Assembly: GCA_029215795.1 (NCBI GenBank) | Contig: JARDYH010000003.1 | Coordinates: forward strand, 176,898,382-176,962,381 | Length of the DNA stretch: 64,000 bases | Reading direction: 5' to 3' | Origin: Anniella stebbinsi | Taxonomy: Eukaryota; Chordata; Lepidosauria; Squamata; Anniellidae | Shown: positions 22,735 to 33,710 of the stretch, in pieces | Layout of the letters: every line of letters begins with the position of its first letter | Position numbering within the stretch: the first letter of the stretch is position 1 | Notes under the pieces: generated by a model | The model's database searches: none | Seen by the model: the letters and a program-made list of their open reading frames with translations, nothing else | What the model was told of the DNA's origin: nothing | Position numbers and translations under genes: made by a program

Positions 22735-23418
22735 GTAAGAAGAGCTGCATGGACCCGACCGAGTTTCTTCTGGAAAGAGCGCTGCCTCCCCGCTCGCCTC
22801 TGATCTGAGAGGAACTGCGTGCTTTGATTTTCTCAACCGGGCAAAATGGGTGGCCTCTGCTGGGGCGCTCTTTGTCGCCAGGCCCGCGGTGTGGAGTTGT
22901 GAGATTCTCAGCCTGCTAGTTGCCTTATAACTTCTACTCTCAGGAAGCCATGTTGTGGAAATTTCTCATTAACGGGCGCGGGTTAGCGCCTATTTTTTCT
23001 GGAAGGGTTCCTGTAACTTCTAGTTAGCGGCAGGCAGAAAGTCAACAGGTGAAGTTTCTCCCATTATGGCGTTGAGACGGGATCGCCTGTTGAAAGCTTG
23101 CCTGTCGTTTTAAAAGTGCAGAAGAACTAGAAAAAGGGAGGGTGGGAAAGGAGGTAAGTTCAGGGATCACCGAAGCTCAAAAATACGTGGAGTTTCTTTT
23201 GGCTGAAGTGGAATAATCAAGATGCCCCTTTGGAACCGTTTGACGTCATCATTAGCAAGTGATCTCAAAAAGTTGGGCGAACACCTTTGCACTTGGGGGT
23301 AAGTTAGATTTCAAAATTTGGCTCATAACAATTGTGATGTTTTGTTTCTGTGACTTCATCACCTGAAGTTTGAGAGAAAAACTACTATTGGGGTATGGTG
23401 TCTAGTAACAGTGGCCCA

Positions 23419-23524
23419 GAGAGCTGTTGTGGTGTAGTAGCTAGAGTGTTGGACTGGGAGTCCGGAGATTTGGGTTTTAATACCCACTTGGCCATGGAAG
23501 CTCACTGGGTGACTTTGGGCCAGC
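23419..23524 (+). mobile_element. Sauria-type tRNA-derived SINE, 5' half
   Basis: Reads 'gtggtgtagtagctagagtg', 'ggactgggagtccggag', then 'ccatggaagctcactgggtg', the tRNA-like head with pol III A and B boxes and the start of the body of a squamate SINE. It stops at 'gggccag', where the body should continue. The missing 3' half matches 24416-24548, so the copy appears split. Confidence 0.7.
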
Positions 23525-23795
23525 TGGTGAGATGCCAGGGAAAAGAGCACCAAGGAACAGAAGCGTCAAGAAGAGACAAACTCTGATGCTATGAAGAACT
23601 GGGAAGACGTTATTGTTGTAAAAAGCTCTTGAGATTATAAACACCAATTTTCAAAAAGCTCAAATTTTCAAAGGCAGGTAACACACAACGTACACACAAC
23701 TGACGGTACACTATTTTGGGCAATTAAACAACGGAGAAAACAACAGGCTGCTCAGTTGTTTATCCCAAAATCCATTGCTTAAAGTGTGTGTTGGG

Positions 23796-24114
23796 TAGGG
23801 TGACCATATGAAAAGGAGGACAGGGCTCATGTAACTTTAACAGTTGCAGAGAAAAGGGAATTTCAGCCAGTGTCATTTGTATGCAATTAGTTCCTGGTGA
23901 AATTCCCTCTTCATCACAACAGTTAAAGTTGCAGGCACTATACTAGAGTGACCATATACAAAAGAAGGCAGGGCCCCTGCAACTTTAACTGTTGTGATGA
24001 AGAGGGAATTACACCAGGAACTAATTCATACAAATGACACTGGCTGAAATTCCCTTTTATCTACAACTGTTAAAGTCACATGAGCCCTGTCCTCCTTTTC
24101 ATATGGTCAGCCTA
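23796..24114. mobile_element. hAT-type foldback MITE with perfect 8-bp TSD
   Basis: 319 bp flanked by gtgttggg on both sides (23788-23795 and 24115-24122), an exact 8-bp target duplication. The ends are TAGGGTGACCATATG and, inverted, TAGGCTGACCATATG. The two arms (about 150 bp each) are near-perfect inverted copies: aaaaggaggacagggctcat left, atgagccctgtcctcctttt right. The loop contains a second inner copy of 'gtgaccatata'. No coding capacity; mobilised in trans by a hAT transposase. Confidence 0.9.
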
Positions 24115-24415
24115 GTGTTGGGAACCCCCCCTCTCCATGTACTATTCCACTCAGTCGTAGAGTTCGCAGACAGGAGCAGCCAACACCCCCCACCACGCTC
24201 CTATTCAGCCCCCAGAATTTGTGGTGCATGATGGGATATGGCCGGAGGACTGAGGGAGGGAGTGGGGTGGGAGGAGACGTGGCAGCCCAGAAAGACTCCG
24301 GGACTTTCAGCCATGCAACAGGGGGAGGGACAACATGTATGGCGCGCACCAGCAAAATAATGCACAGTGAGTGTATTATCAACCCTTCCGTTGTCTAAAG
24401 TTTCGTCCGAACACC

Positions 24416-24548
24416 CTCTCTCACTCAGCCCAAACTACCTCTCAGGATTATCGTTGTGAGGATAAAATTGAGAGGAGAAAGATTATATATGTAGCCTTGG
24501 GTTCTTTGGAGGAAAAAAAGTGGGATTAAAAATGCAATAAATAAATAC
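24416..24548 (+). mobile_element. Sauria-type SINE, 3' half
   Basis: Begins 'ctctcactcagcccaaac' and proceeds through 'tcgttgtgaggataaaat' and 'gccttgggttctttggagg' to a tail 'tgcaataaataaat'. This is the 3' part of the squamate SINE. It probably continues the head at 23419-23524, now separated by about 0.9 kb. Confidence 0.65.
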
Positions 24549-26419
24549 TGGAGCTCCCTTGAAAAGGACACATGATTTGTACTTTTTCTTGATTGGGTCC
24601 CAATCTAATAGTTGTTTGCTTGGTTTTAAGAAACAAAACTGGTTATTGTGGTATCCTGTTTTAACCAGAGCCCAGTGCTGGGTTTGGTTCAACTCTTTCT
24701 ACTTAAGGGGAGTTTAATCATTTCTGTACAGCATTCCTCCCATCTGACCAAAATACATTCAGCCTCCCTTTCTCCTATCTCCACCCTACCGTATGTGGTG
24801 AGCAGCAGAAACTTTTAGCTGTTTTCTTGTGCTGCAGTAGCCTTCCCTGACCTGATTCTTTCCAGGTATGTTAGACTGCAACCTCTCACAATCCCCAGCT
24901 GACTGCTCAACACATCCAAGAGACACCAGGAAAGCTGTGCTACAGCAAGACAAGGCATCTTTGAGTCCCTTCTAGCTGTTTTTACTCTAATTATTCCTAC
25001 TACCCACTCCAATCTGCTGTTTTTAGGTGGTTTCCCCTTTAAAATATTCGGAAGTGTCCAATCTAGGAATGACTGCGGACTGAGATTCATGGGATATCGT
25101 TTCAATTCAGTCTTTGTCCAGGAACAATTTCAGGGCTTTTGAGAAGCAGGAAGATAGTAATTCTCTTTTTGTTACACTATCCAGGGTTGTTGTTTTTCCT
25201 GTTAGAGCATGGGAAATAATATTCAAATAGCTGTAGTACAATGCTTGTTGATGGGTAAAATGTGGAATACAGTTCAGTACGTTGTGGGACCTGTGTTGTT
25301 AATTTGCTCTCTCTATCCCCTTGGCCTTTTCCTTTCCTTTCCTGCTCTTGTGAGAAACAGGCAGTTTCTCACACATGTCCTTCTCCTCCCCAGCAGCTGT
25401 GCTTTTTCTTGCCTTTCTTCCTTAGAGACAGCTCTCAAGCAGTACTACTAGTGTAGGAACAGAAGCAAGGAAATCCAACTGTTCCTTGCTTCCCTTCCTC
25501 ATCCATGGCTGCATCTTCCCTCTGGGATTCAGCAGCCACTGCTTTTGAGGGAAGTTGGCAATCTTCGCAGAGCTAGGAGCAGGCCTCGAGGACCAGTTGC
25601 CCAAACTTACCCTTGTACATACATAGCCCAACATCTGTCTACATAATACTATACATGTTTGTCATGCCTCAGTATGTCTGTGGCACATCGGACTCTTACA
25701 TCTACGCACAGGTAATTACTACTGAAATTCTGAGGGTGTTTTGGGTTGTGGGGGTAAGAGCTCCTTTTATTCTCTTTGTCTTGGTTATCTCTTTCCCTGC
25801 CCTTAACTTCACTGTAGTCTGCCCACTGCTCCAGCTCCTTCTGTCTTTCCAAACACTGAAATGTTACTTTGGTGATAGCTTTTCTACCAGCGTTCAGCCA
25901 TTTGGTCTTACATAGTCATAATAGTTTATCTTTTAAAAGTCTGCTGTGCAGTTTTATTGCCAAAAGGCAGTGTAGAGCCAAGAATTGCAAATAGGCAGTT
26001 CAATCCTGTACTAGCTAAGTATTAATTCATATGATGGGCCATGAGTGTTGTCAGGCCTCCATCTTTAGTCTTCATATTTACTTCCTTCTCTTTGTTTCTG
26101 TACTCTTTGCTTAACAAAGTTACCAGTGTTGTGGATTGATCTGTTCTTACATTACAGCCAACATTACAACATTGGTAGAGCTGACATAGATTCTCTGATG
26201 TCATAAGGCAGCTCTTGGGGGATCTCCTCTGTGTGCTGCCAGTGCCGTAGTGTCTCTTCCAATATCTTCTCCTTACTGTTGCTGATGACCATTTTTTCTG
26301 CTCCCTCCCTGGACAAGAAAGTATTTTGTTTCCTGATATTCTAAGGGATATTTCAGCCCACTGTATTCTGTAGTTTTCCCCTTCGATTCTTGAGAGAGAA
26401 ACCACAGAGGGCTAGAGTC

Positions 26420-26640
26420 TTTGGCCCATTCACATGATCACATGGGGAAGGAGGGTAAATTATCCACAGAGCAGGGAGGAATAAGAAAAGCATGATAGTT
26501 ACCCACAGAGCACCATGGATTATTTACCCTTCACTGCTCCGTGAATAAGTTTGTGGGCTGCCGTGCCACACACATTTTCCAAGCTGCCAAAAAGGCCACA
26601 CGACCATAGAAAATGTCTGCAAGAGTGTCGCTAGAAGTGG
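26420..26640. mobile_element. Harbinger-like MITE fragment
   Basis: Starts 'ggcccattcacatgatcac', nearly the same as the inverted right end of the element at 28804-29313 (GAGCCCTATTCACATGATCG). The interior 'ccatagaaaatgtctgc ... agaagtggcagttgctcttacc' resembles the interior of 28183-28688 ('ggaagtggtggttgctcctg'). The right end is missing, replaced by CR1 at 26670. Confidence 0.5.
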
Positions 26641-26669
26641 CAGTTGCTCTTACCTGCGGAGTCTACACG

Positions 26670-26908
26670 GAATAATGGGCTCAAGTTACAGGAAGCCAGA
26701 TTCCGGCTGGACATCAGGAAAAACTTCCTGACTGTTACTGCAATGTGACAATGGAACCGATTACCTAAGGAGGTCATGGGCTCTCCCACAATAGGCAGCT
26801 GGACAACCATCTGTCAGGTATGCTCTGAGGTGGATTCCTGCATTGAGCAGGGGGTTGTGCTCAATAGCCTTATAAGCCCTTTCCAACTCTACTATTCTAT
26901 GATTCTTT
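26670..26908 (+). mobile_element. CR1 LINE 3' end
   Basis: Reads 'aatgggctcaagttacagg', 'ggctggacatcaggaaaaac', 'attcctgcattgagcagggg' and ends 'ctactattctatgattctt', the characteristic CR1 3' region and ATTCTATGATTCT tail of sauropsids. 5'-truncated, as nearly all CR1 copies are. Confidence 0.88.
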
Positions 26909-26960
26909 ATTTTTTCCTCTGGAATGACAGTGAAAACTCACGGTGATGCAGTCACACATA

Positions 26961-27158
26961 AAAACATTAGAAGTGCTATGCTGGATCAGACCAAGGGTGC
27001 ATCTAGTCCAGCACTTTGTTCACACAATGGCCAACCAGCTGTCGGCCAGGGACCAACAAAGTAGGACACAGTGCAACCCATGTTCCCCAGCAACTGGTGC
27101 ATATAGACTTACTGCCTCGGATACTGGAGGTAACACATAGCCATTGATAGTCTCCTCC
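26961..27158 (+). repeat. Interspersed reptile repeat ('gctggatcagaccaagggtgc' family)
   Basis: Second copy of the 15135 family: 'aacattagaagtgctatgc', 'ggatcagaccaagggtgc', 'cacaatggccaaccagctg', 'ctggaggtaacacatagcc'. Longer than the copy at 15 kb. Confidence 0.6.
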
Positions 27159-28182
27159 AGGACACACCACCCACTGCCACATGAAGGCTCGGGGGCAAAA
27201 AGTTTGCTCACCCCTTTCATAGAGGTTGATTGCCTTAGATCTGTGTTGTACTGGTAACTTACTCGTCAGCTGAATTCATTATTACTTGGATATTGTCTGG
27301 AAGACCATGTTCCATTTATGTTTCTTTCAACAACAACAAAAAGATAAGGTAGAATTCAGATCAGAACTTTCTTGATTGATCATCACTGTTGTTGATCAGT
27401 CTTCCTAAGTAGGCCTCTCACATATCTCATTGCTTAATTATATGGAAGCTGTAAAGGTCTTGCTATTTATTCAGGTGTTTTAAGTGATACTTACACTGTT
27501 GATGATCTTTCTGCTGTTGCTTGATGTCTGTCTTTTATTTTGATAATTATGATTAAAAGCCAGCATGTCTTATTAATATTTATATTAATATTCTTCAGTG
27601 AGTGCTCTTTCATAGTTTATGATTATATACATGTTTTTATTGTAAGCTGTTCTGCTTTAAAAGCTGTGTTCATAACAAGAAAGGAAAAATTGGCATAATT
27701 TTTTGGAAAATGAGCAGTCCTCAGAATTATATTTGCTTTCAAATCATGTGAGAATGTAATGGCAAAAAAAAATTGCAATGATTAATTTATGGTAAGGGAG
27801 ATTGATTATGAGCAGTGATCCAGTTCTTTAGGTTGTATGATCCTAATTAAGTAATACAAGTTTGTCTTAACCTTTATTAATGTACTTCATCATTATAATA
27901 TATCGGGAAGAACACTTCTCATTTTAAGATTGATTAGAACCATAAAGGTAGTAATGGAAAATGGTATAGAATAAATCTGTTCTGTTGTACAGTATTGAAG
28001 GAAATATGATGTGGTAATTATGTTTCTCAAGATTGTGCCTGTTTCCTTTGGTTGGCTTGTTTACTTTCTTTTAATGTGGTTTAAAAGTATGTAAGGTTCT
28101 TTTTATACTCATAGTTGTCCGTAGATAAGAGTTTATTTTTACAAAGGCACAATATCTGGGATTGTTTGGAAAAGTAGATTAA

Positions 28183-28688
28183 GGCCCTATTCACATATGC
28201 GAGGTAGTGGTTACACTGCATAACTTGAGACCACACGCTGCCACGTGGTTCCGCTACCCACCCACTCCATAGTTACTGGACATACCTCTGCGCAGTTTAA
28301 CCATGCATACTGGCATCCTCCACAGCATAAATGGGCTCCTGGCAGTTGCTCTGTTGCAAAAAACCCGCCGTAGGACCATGGAGAAAGTCTGTGGCAGTAA
28401 GATCATCACTGGAAGTGGTGGTTGCTCCTGCTGGTGGACTCTTGTCACCACCATTTCCCCCCCCCACACACACACACACACACACCAGAACAATAGAAAA
28501 TACCCACGGAGTTCCCTTCAAATGACATTGAAACCACCGTGAAAGCCCACTAATCTCACTGCAGCAGGTGGGTAGCAAGCATAACCACCGTGGTGGGTGG
28601 AGAACTCCCACCACACAATGTGCTAAACCACCATGGATTGCATTTTTGAGCTATCTACGGTGGCTTAGCGTGACATCTAAACAGGCCC
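28183..28688. mobile_element. Harbinger-like non-autonomous element, 506 bp
   Basis: Flanked by TAA on both sides (28180-28182, 28689-28691), the usual PIF/Harbinger duplication. Termini are GGCCCTATTCACATATG and, inverted, GGGCCTGTTTAGATGTCACG. The subterminal 'gtggcttagcgtgacatc' matches the MITE at 60027-60216. A C run plus (CA)10 lies at 28457-28485. Short frames inside are not protein-like. Confidence 0.7.
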
Positions 28689-28691
28689 TAA

Positions 28692-28782
28692 GGCTGCAAT
28701 CTTATACACACTTACCTAGAAGTAAGCCCCATTGAACTCAATGGGGCTTCTGAAAAGACGTATATAGGATTGCACTATAAGG
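28692..28782. repeat. Foldback repeat, 'GGCTGCAATC' family
   Basis: Reads 'ggctgcaatcttatacacac', 'agtaagccccattgaactca', 'atggggcttctg', 'tataggattgcactat'. The arms are inverted around 'cattgaactcaatg'. A very common lizard repeat. Other copies are at 45251-45342 and, broken, 21600-22210. It abuts the previous element's TAA exactly. Confidence 0.7.
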
Positions 28783-28803
28783 ACTTCATAGTCTAACTCT
28801 ATG

Positions 28804-29313
28804 GCTGGGTTCACACATAATTCTAACTCACCATGAGTTGCATCCCACGGTGAATTAGCACAACGTGTGGAGCATTTCCCGCCACCCATTATCAGTTAAC
28901 TACCCACCCTTTACAGTGGGGGTGAGCGGCCGGGGTGGCTTATCATGTTGTGTGGCAGTACCTCTGTGGGTAAATCCAGCCATTCCATGGAGAAATCTCA
29001 GCATACTAGACGGCCACCTGGAACAACTAGAACTTCTGGTGGCTCTCTAGCCAGCATGCGTGATCTCTATGGTAGAGATCACTTAGTGTTGTCTGGAACA
29101 GCCGATGCGACCCCTTTCACGCCGTGGTGGCTGCCAGGATACACGGCCGCAGTGGGAGGATGATGAGTGAACCATGCTGTGGGGACGGGTAAGAGAACCA
29201 CACTGCCATGGTTGGTTCTGTAGTTGTGGGGGGGGGGGTATTGTGGTTCCTGTACCCCTTTGCACCATAGTTTCCCTCCCCACCCTTCTCCCACGATCAT
29301 GTGAATAGGGCTC
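28804..29313. mobile_element. Second Harbinger-like non-autonomous element, 510 bp
   Basis: Flanked by ATG (28801-28803, 29314-29316). Termini are GCTGGGTTCACACATAATTC and, inverted, GAGCCCTATTCACATGATCG. GC-rich interior with 'ccatggagaaatctcagc' and a palindrome 'gatctctatggtagagatc' (29061-29079). An 11-bp G run lies at 29228-29238. Related in length and ends to 28183-28688, but internally diverged. Confidence 0.55.
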
Positions 29314-29644
29314 ATGTTAATTATGGATTTAATCGTGTATGGTCCTCTAAATCATGTTTGGTGAATTGGGTAATGGTATGTCTGCACCAGGCCTATGTGA
29401 GCACAAAAGCATCTTAAGAGATGCATATAAAAGTTCTTATGAGACTTTAGATAATGCATAACTTAATTATTAAACCATATTGGATGGTGTCACATTTTGT
29501 TACAAATTTGTTGCTTTAGTTGGTGTTCTCATGAGTAATAGGATTAAGTTTCATTACTGTCATGTTACCATTTTTAGGTCTTGTGTCATTTTACACATAA
29601 TATTAATTGACTTACTAAATGGAGTATATATTGTTGTGAAGAAG

Positions 29645-30548
29645 TGTCGTGGCTACGCCCTGACACGCTTGCATACATGTCCAGGAAGCGGCCCTTGGCA
29701 TCCACAACCGCCTACAGTACCATGCTGTAGAAATGCTTACGGTTGTAGTACTCCTTGCCACGGGAGGGCGGGTCCAGGATGCGCACGTGGGTTGAGTCCA
29801 TCGCCCCCACCACCCGTGGGAAGCCCAGGGCACGGAAGCCACACATGTTCTCCTTCTCGTCCCCCACCTGGATGACATCGGCCAGGTACAGCTCGTTCAG
29901 CACGCTCACCGTCTCACGGAGGATTTCACACGCAGTAGACACTCCCACCCCGAAGATGGTCGACAGGGGCAAGTAGCCCACATTGAATGCTAGCTTGTAC
30001 AGTGTCAGGCTGAGGCGACGGGACACTGGAATACATCTGGGCATATTTGTACATTCACGCTGTAGGACAGGTGTCACCTCAGCCACCAACACCTCGAACG
30101 TTGCGCAAGACATGCGGAAGCTCCCACAGAAGCGCTCGTCGTCCCAGTCCTCCAAGTCCTGCATCTCATGCCACACGGCGTCCGTCTGGGGAAGCACCCA
30201 GCGGCGCACGCTGTCGCGCTCGGCAAGAAGCTCGGCCGACGTCGAGAGGGGCAGGGCACGGTGCAGGGCCTCTTCGGCCGCGCCTTCGGCCAACTTTGCC
30301 AGCAACATGGAGGCTGCACGGGGACGCACCAGTGGCAGGATGGTGGCCCGGAGACAAGGCACAGCCTCCGTCACTCCGAGGGGCCAGCAGAAGGTCTCTG
30401 CCCCGAACACTGGCTTCGCGGGCATGGCTCCACCTAGCCGGCATAGGCGGGCATGGAATAAGTCCTCGTCGGCGTCGCCGTGGTTTTGCGTGGCTGCCTG
30501 GATCGCTCCCTGCAAGCAGGCCGTCGCGAGCTCCCTCCGGGACATCAT
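29645..30548 (-). pseudogene. Harbinger (HARBI1-like) DDE transposase, truncated
   Basis: The open frame runs 278 codons from 30548 to a TAG at 29712, then reads through into AVVDAKGRFLDMYASVSGRS before the element ends near 29645. Order of parts: an Ala-rich N-terminus, a helix-turn-helix-like segment (residues ~175-225: ISRRLSLTLYKLA-type, then STIFGVGVSTACEI), and the start of the catalytic core with the first acidic residue in GAMDSTHV, followed by YYNRKHFYSMVL. The TAG replaces the Gln codon expected after YSMVL, a C-to-T type change. The second acidic residue (GRSHD) is present just before truncation; the third and the C-terminus are absent. It would have acted in the nucleus, cutting element ends together with the Myb-like partner. 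Confidence 0.88.
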
Positions 30549-31423
30549 TGCAAATGCCGGGCAGGACGGAGAGGGGGCGGGCAGGACGGGAGGAGCGGTG
30601 GGCGAGGCGGAGCAGGAGGGCGGAGGGAGATGGGGCTAGAGATGGAGCATGGGACCGTCAACTTCGTTAGCGTGGGAATGGGAGGACAGGAGGATTTGTT
30701 TAGGCTAAAGCGCACCTGCAAGGCTGAGGGGAGTGACAGGATGCGGCCGGAGTGGGGCGCGTGATGGGGAATCAGCAGAGCGGGCCGTTAGTACGCTGCG
30801 ACTAGGGGGGATGGGCGTGCGCCTCCAAGCTGCCAAATAACCCTATGGCTGGCCGTGGTTCAGACGGCGACGGCGACAGACGCTTCGTTCCATACGTCGA
30901 ATGTGACGTATTATTTCTCCCAGGGCCACCTCCAGAGCGTGGAGACGGCGTGCCTTTTGGGCCCTCCGCCTTCTACGGACGGCATGGCGGAGGGAGCACA
31001 GTTTCCCTGGGAGGCGAGAACAGAAGGGGGGAGAGGAGGGGGAGAGCCATCAGTGACACGGAGGCCACATTAACACCAATGCATACCACCCAACAGCCCA
31101 GTTACCAACCTCCGCACCGAAGGGCCCTTCGGCGTCGGACAATGCGCCCTGCTTGGTGGCCGTCGGACCTACAGGGTGATGCCATCGTGACCGGTTCTGA
31201 CTGCACTGAGGGGAGATAGGGCCGGGAACGAGAGGCATCCAGGGTGTGCAACAATGCTGATGGACATAGCCTTGAGCGTCTAAACCAGGCTGAGGGAGGC
31301 GGCAGCCAGAGGGACGCGGATCTAAAGGGTCCTATTGCGTATAGGGGTGCGGGAGAGTATACAACTGCACGTCCCTGTGGTTCTATGGGCGATGGGTCTA
31401 GGGGCTTATAGGACGACCTCGCC
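30549..31423. other. Harbinger spacer between the two genes
   Basis: GC-rich DNA between the nuclease start (30548) and the end of the Myb-like gene (31424). Possible promoter of the nuclease gene on the minus strand. Frames in it (e.g. 124 codons at 30845-31219, plus) have no recognisable features and follow base composition. Confidence 0.5.
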
Positions 31424-32378
31424 TTAGGCCATGTCGTCCTGAGTGGGCCTTTCTACCCCCTCCTCCTCCTCCTCTTCTGCCTCCTCGTCCCCCTCCTTCT
31501 CTCCCTCTTCGTTGGTGTCTGGTGGGATGGCGTGGCCCCTCTTTGGGCGGCCGCCTATGCTCCGGTGCTTCTGCCCTCCGGCCGCCCCCTCTGCCTTCCC
31601 TGAGGCACCTGCTGCTGACGCCGCCGACCGTGGGGCCCGATACGGTGCGGCCATTGGTGTGGGCAGTTACTGCGGCGGCAGCGGCACCATGTATCCATAC
31701 GGCCCATGTAGGCCGCAGCCTGCGGTGGCCCATGGTAGGCTCCACGCAAGGATTGGGCGAGCTCCTTGAGCACCTCGGTTTGGCGGTCGATGGCTGCTGT
31801 GCGCTCCCGCATGCCTCGGTCAATGATGGCATCGGTGGCAGCCATGGCCTCAGTCATGCCGGTGATATGACGCTCCAGACCTATACGCACATCCCTCCCC
31901 GCCTCCCGTGTGGCTTGGGCGCACTCCTCCACGGTTTGTGCGGCTGTGCGCGTGGCCCACACGGTGAGGACGCACTCCTTGGTGTGCCTGGCCTCCTCCT
32001 CGGCCGCCAGGCGTGTGAACAGGTCGTGGATGCGCTCCCCAGTTGTCTTCGTGACAGAGACCAACTCCCCCGCCACCTGCAGCCGGTCTGCCCTGCACCT
32101 GTTGCACATCCGGACACACCTCTGCGCGTTGGTCAGGGGACGGGCTTCTTCGGCCGCAACCTCACTGTGCTTGCCTACGTGCGGTGGCGGCGGCTCCTCC
32201 TCTAGGGGGGGCCCTCCCTCCATCGGCTTGTCCTCCGGCTGTGGGGACCCCTCGATCTCCTGCTCCAGCACGGCCTCCCCGGCCTCGAGCTCCACTTCCG
32301 ATGGCGCCTCCGCCTCCATCGCCTCCATCTCCACGTACGTTTTGTCGGAGGCCTGCGTATCAATATGCAGCAGCTCTT

Positions 32379-33184
32379 ATTTATTTATTTATTTATTGCA
32401 TTTTTATACCGCCCTATAGCCAAAGCTCTCTGCGCGGTTCACAAAAATTAAAACCATAAAATCATTTTAAAAATATAAAACAAGCCACAATCCAAAAACA
32501 ACAAATAACATACAATCTAAAACCACAACCAGAATAAAGCCAGAATAAAACCAGCAGCAGGAATTAATACAGATTAAAATACAAATTTAAAACAGCAAGG
32601 ATTAAAATTGAGTTAATTTAACTGTTAAAAAACTGGGAGAATAAAAAGGTCTTCACCTGGCGACGAAAAGAGTACAAAGTAGGCGCCAGGCGAACCTCTC
32701 TGGGGAGCTCATTCCACAGCCGGGGTGCCACAGCGGAGAAAGCCCTCCTCCTAGTGGCCACCTGCCTCACTTCCTTTGGCAGGGGCTCACAGAGAAGGAC
32801 CCCTGTAGATGATCTTAGGGTCCGGGCAGGTACATATGGGAGGAGGCATTCCTTTAGATAACCTGGCCCCAAGCTGTTTAGGGCTTTAAATGTTAGTACC
32901 AGCACTTTGAATTGGGCCCGGACCTGGATCAGCAGCCAGTGAAGTTGGAAAAGGACTGGCGTAATATGGTCTCGTTGGCCAGTCCCCGTTAACAATCTGG
33001 CTGCCCTGTTTTGTACCAGCTGAAGTTTCCGGACCATTTTCAAAGGCAGCCCCACGTATAACGCATTGCAGTAATCCAAATGAGAGGTTATGAGAGCATG
33101 GATAACTGTAGCTAGGTTATCTCTGTCCAGATAAGGGCGCAGTTGGTATATCAGCCTAAGCTGGTAAAAGGTGCTCTTTGCCAC
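32379..33184 (-). mobile_element. L2-type LINE, 5'-truncated, nested in the Harbinger gene
   Basis: The (ATTT)n tail starts at 32379. The minus strand then encodes the C-terminal ~189 residues of an L2-clade reverse transcriptase protein (32618-33184): YQLRLIYQLRPYLDRDNL, CNALYVGLPLKMVRKLQLVQ, LWNELPREV, FRRQVKTFLFSQ. No stops within this stretch. The truncation point is near GTGGCA at 33184, similar to where homology with the 36931 copy is still good. It splits the Myb-like frame cleanly, so it came after the Harbinger insertion. Flanking duplication not resolved. Confidence 0.88.
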
Positions 33185-33710
33185 CTAGGACGGCGACAGT
33201 TCTGGCTCGAGCACATCGCCCACCTGTTGTTCCACGAGCAGCTCCATTTCGTCCTGTTCCTCCTCGGACACAGGCCCTGCCTCTGTCACGACATCCAGGA
33301 TCCCGTGCGGTATTCCCTGCACCATAGTTGCGTGTTTTGAGGATCCTAGCTGCGCGTGTGGCACTGGCACTGGCTGTGCCACTCGCCCAACGGTGGCAGC
33401 CACACTCCCCTTTGTGAGAGTGTCCCGTGTACGGGACGGCCCTGGCTCTTCCTCCCCCTGCTGGGTCTCTGGCACCAGGGGGGTAGGTGCGAGGTCCTCT
33501 ACCTGCATGTCCGCACAGATGAGGTGTAGGAAGGCCGTGGGGCTGCTACTGCTGCTGGAGGAGGCAGGCGTGGGGGAGATGCTCCTCGAGGTGGTGGCTG
33601 TCCTGGGAGGCACGGGTGACGGACTCGCAAGCACCGATGGACTTTGGGATGCTGCGGGCCGGCTCATCGGCCTTGCCTTGGCCGGCCATGCTTCAGCTGC
33701 TGCCCTCGCA

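Noticed and set aside
23440..23500. Functional tRNA gene at the SINE head
   Set aside because: It has pol III box-like words but continues into the conserved SINE body and lacks a proper acceptor stem.
29983..30670. Plus-strand frames of 207-218 codons opposite the Harbinger nuclease
   Set aside because: They are antisense shadows of the minus-strand transposase. Composition is Arg/Ser/Pro-rich and no motif is recognisable.
31522..32419. Plus-strand frames of 169-227 codons opposite the Harbinger Myb-like gene
   Set aside because: Shadows of the minus-strand gene in GC-rich DNA. The minus frame has the domain, acidic and helical structure expected of a protein.
32373..33178. 'gctctt' on both sides as the target duplication of the nested L2
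   Set aside because: Alignment with the other L2 copies shows the right-hand gctctt lies inside the L2 coding part, so it cannot be flanking DNA.
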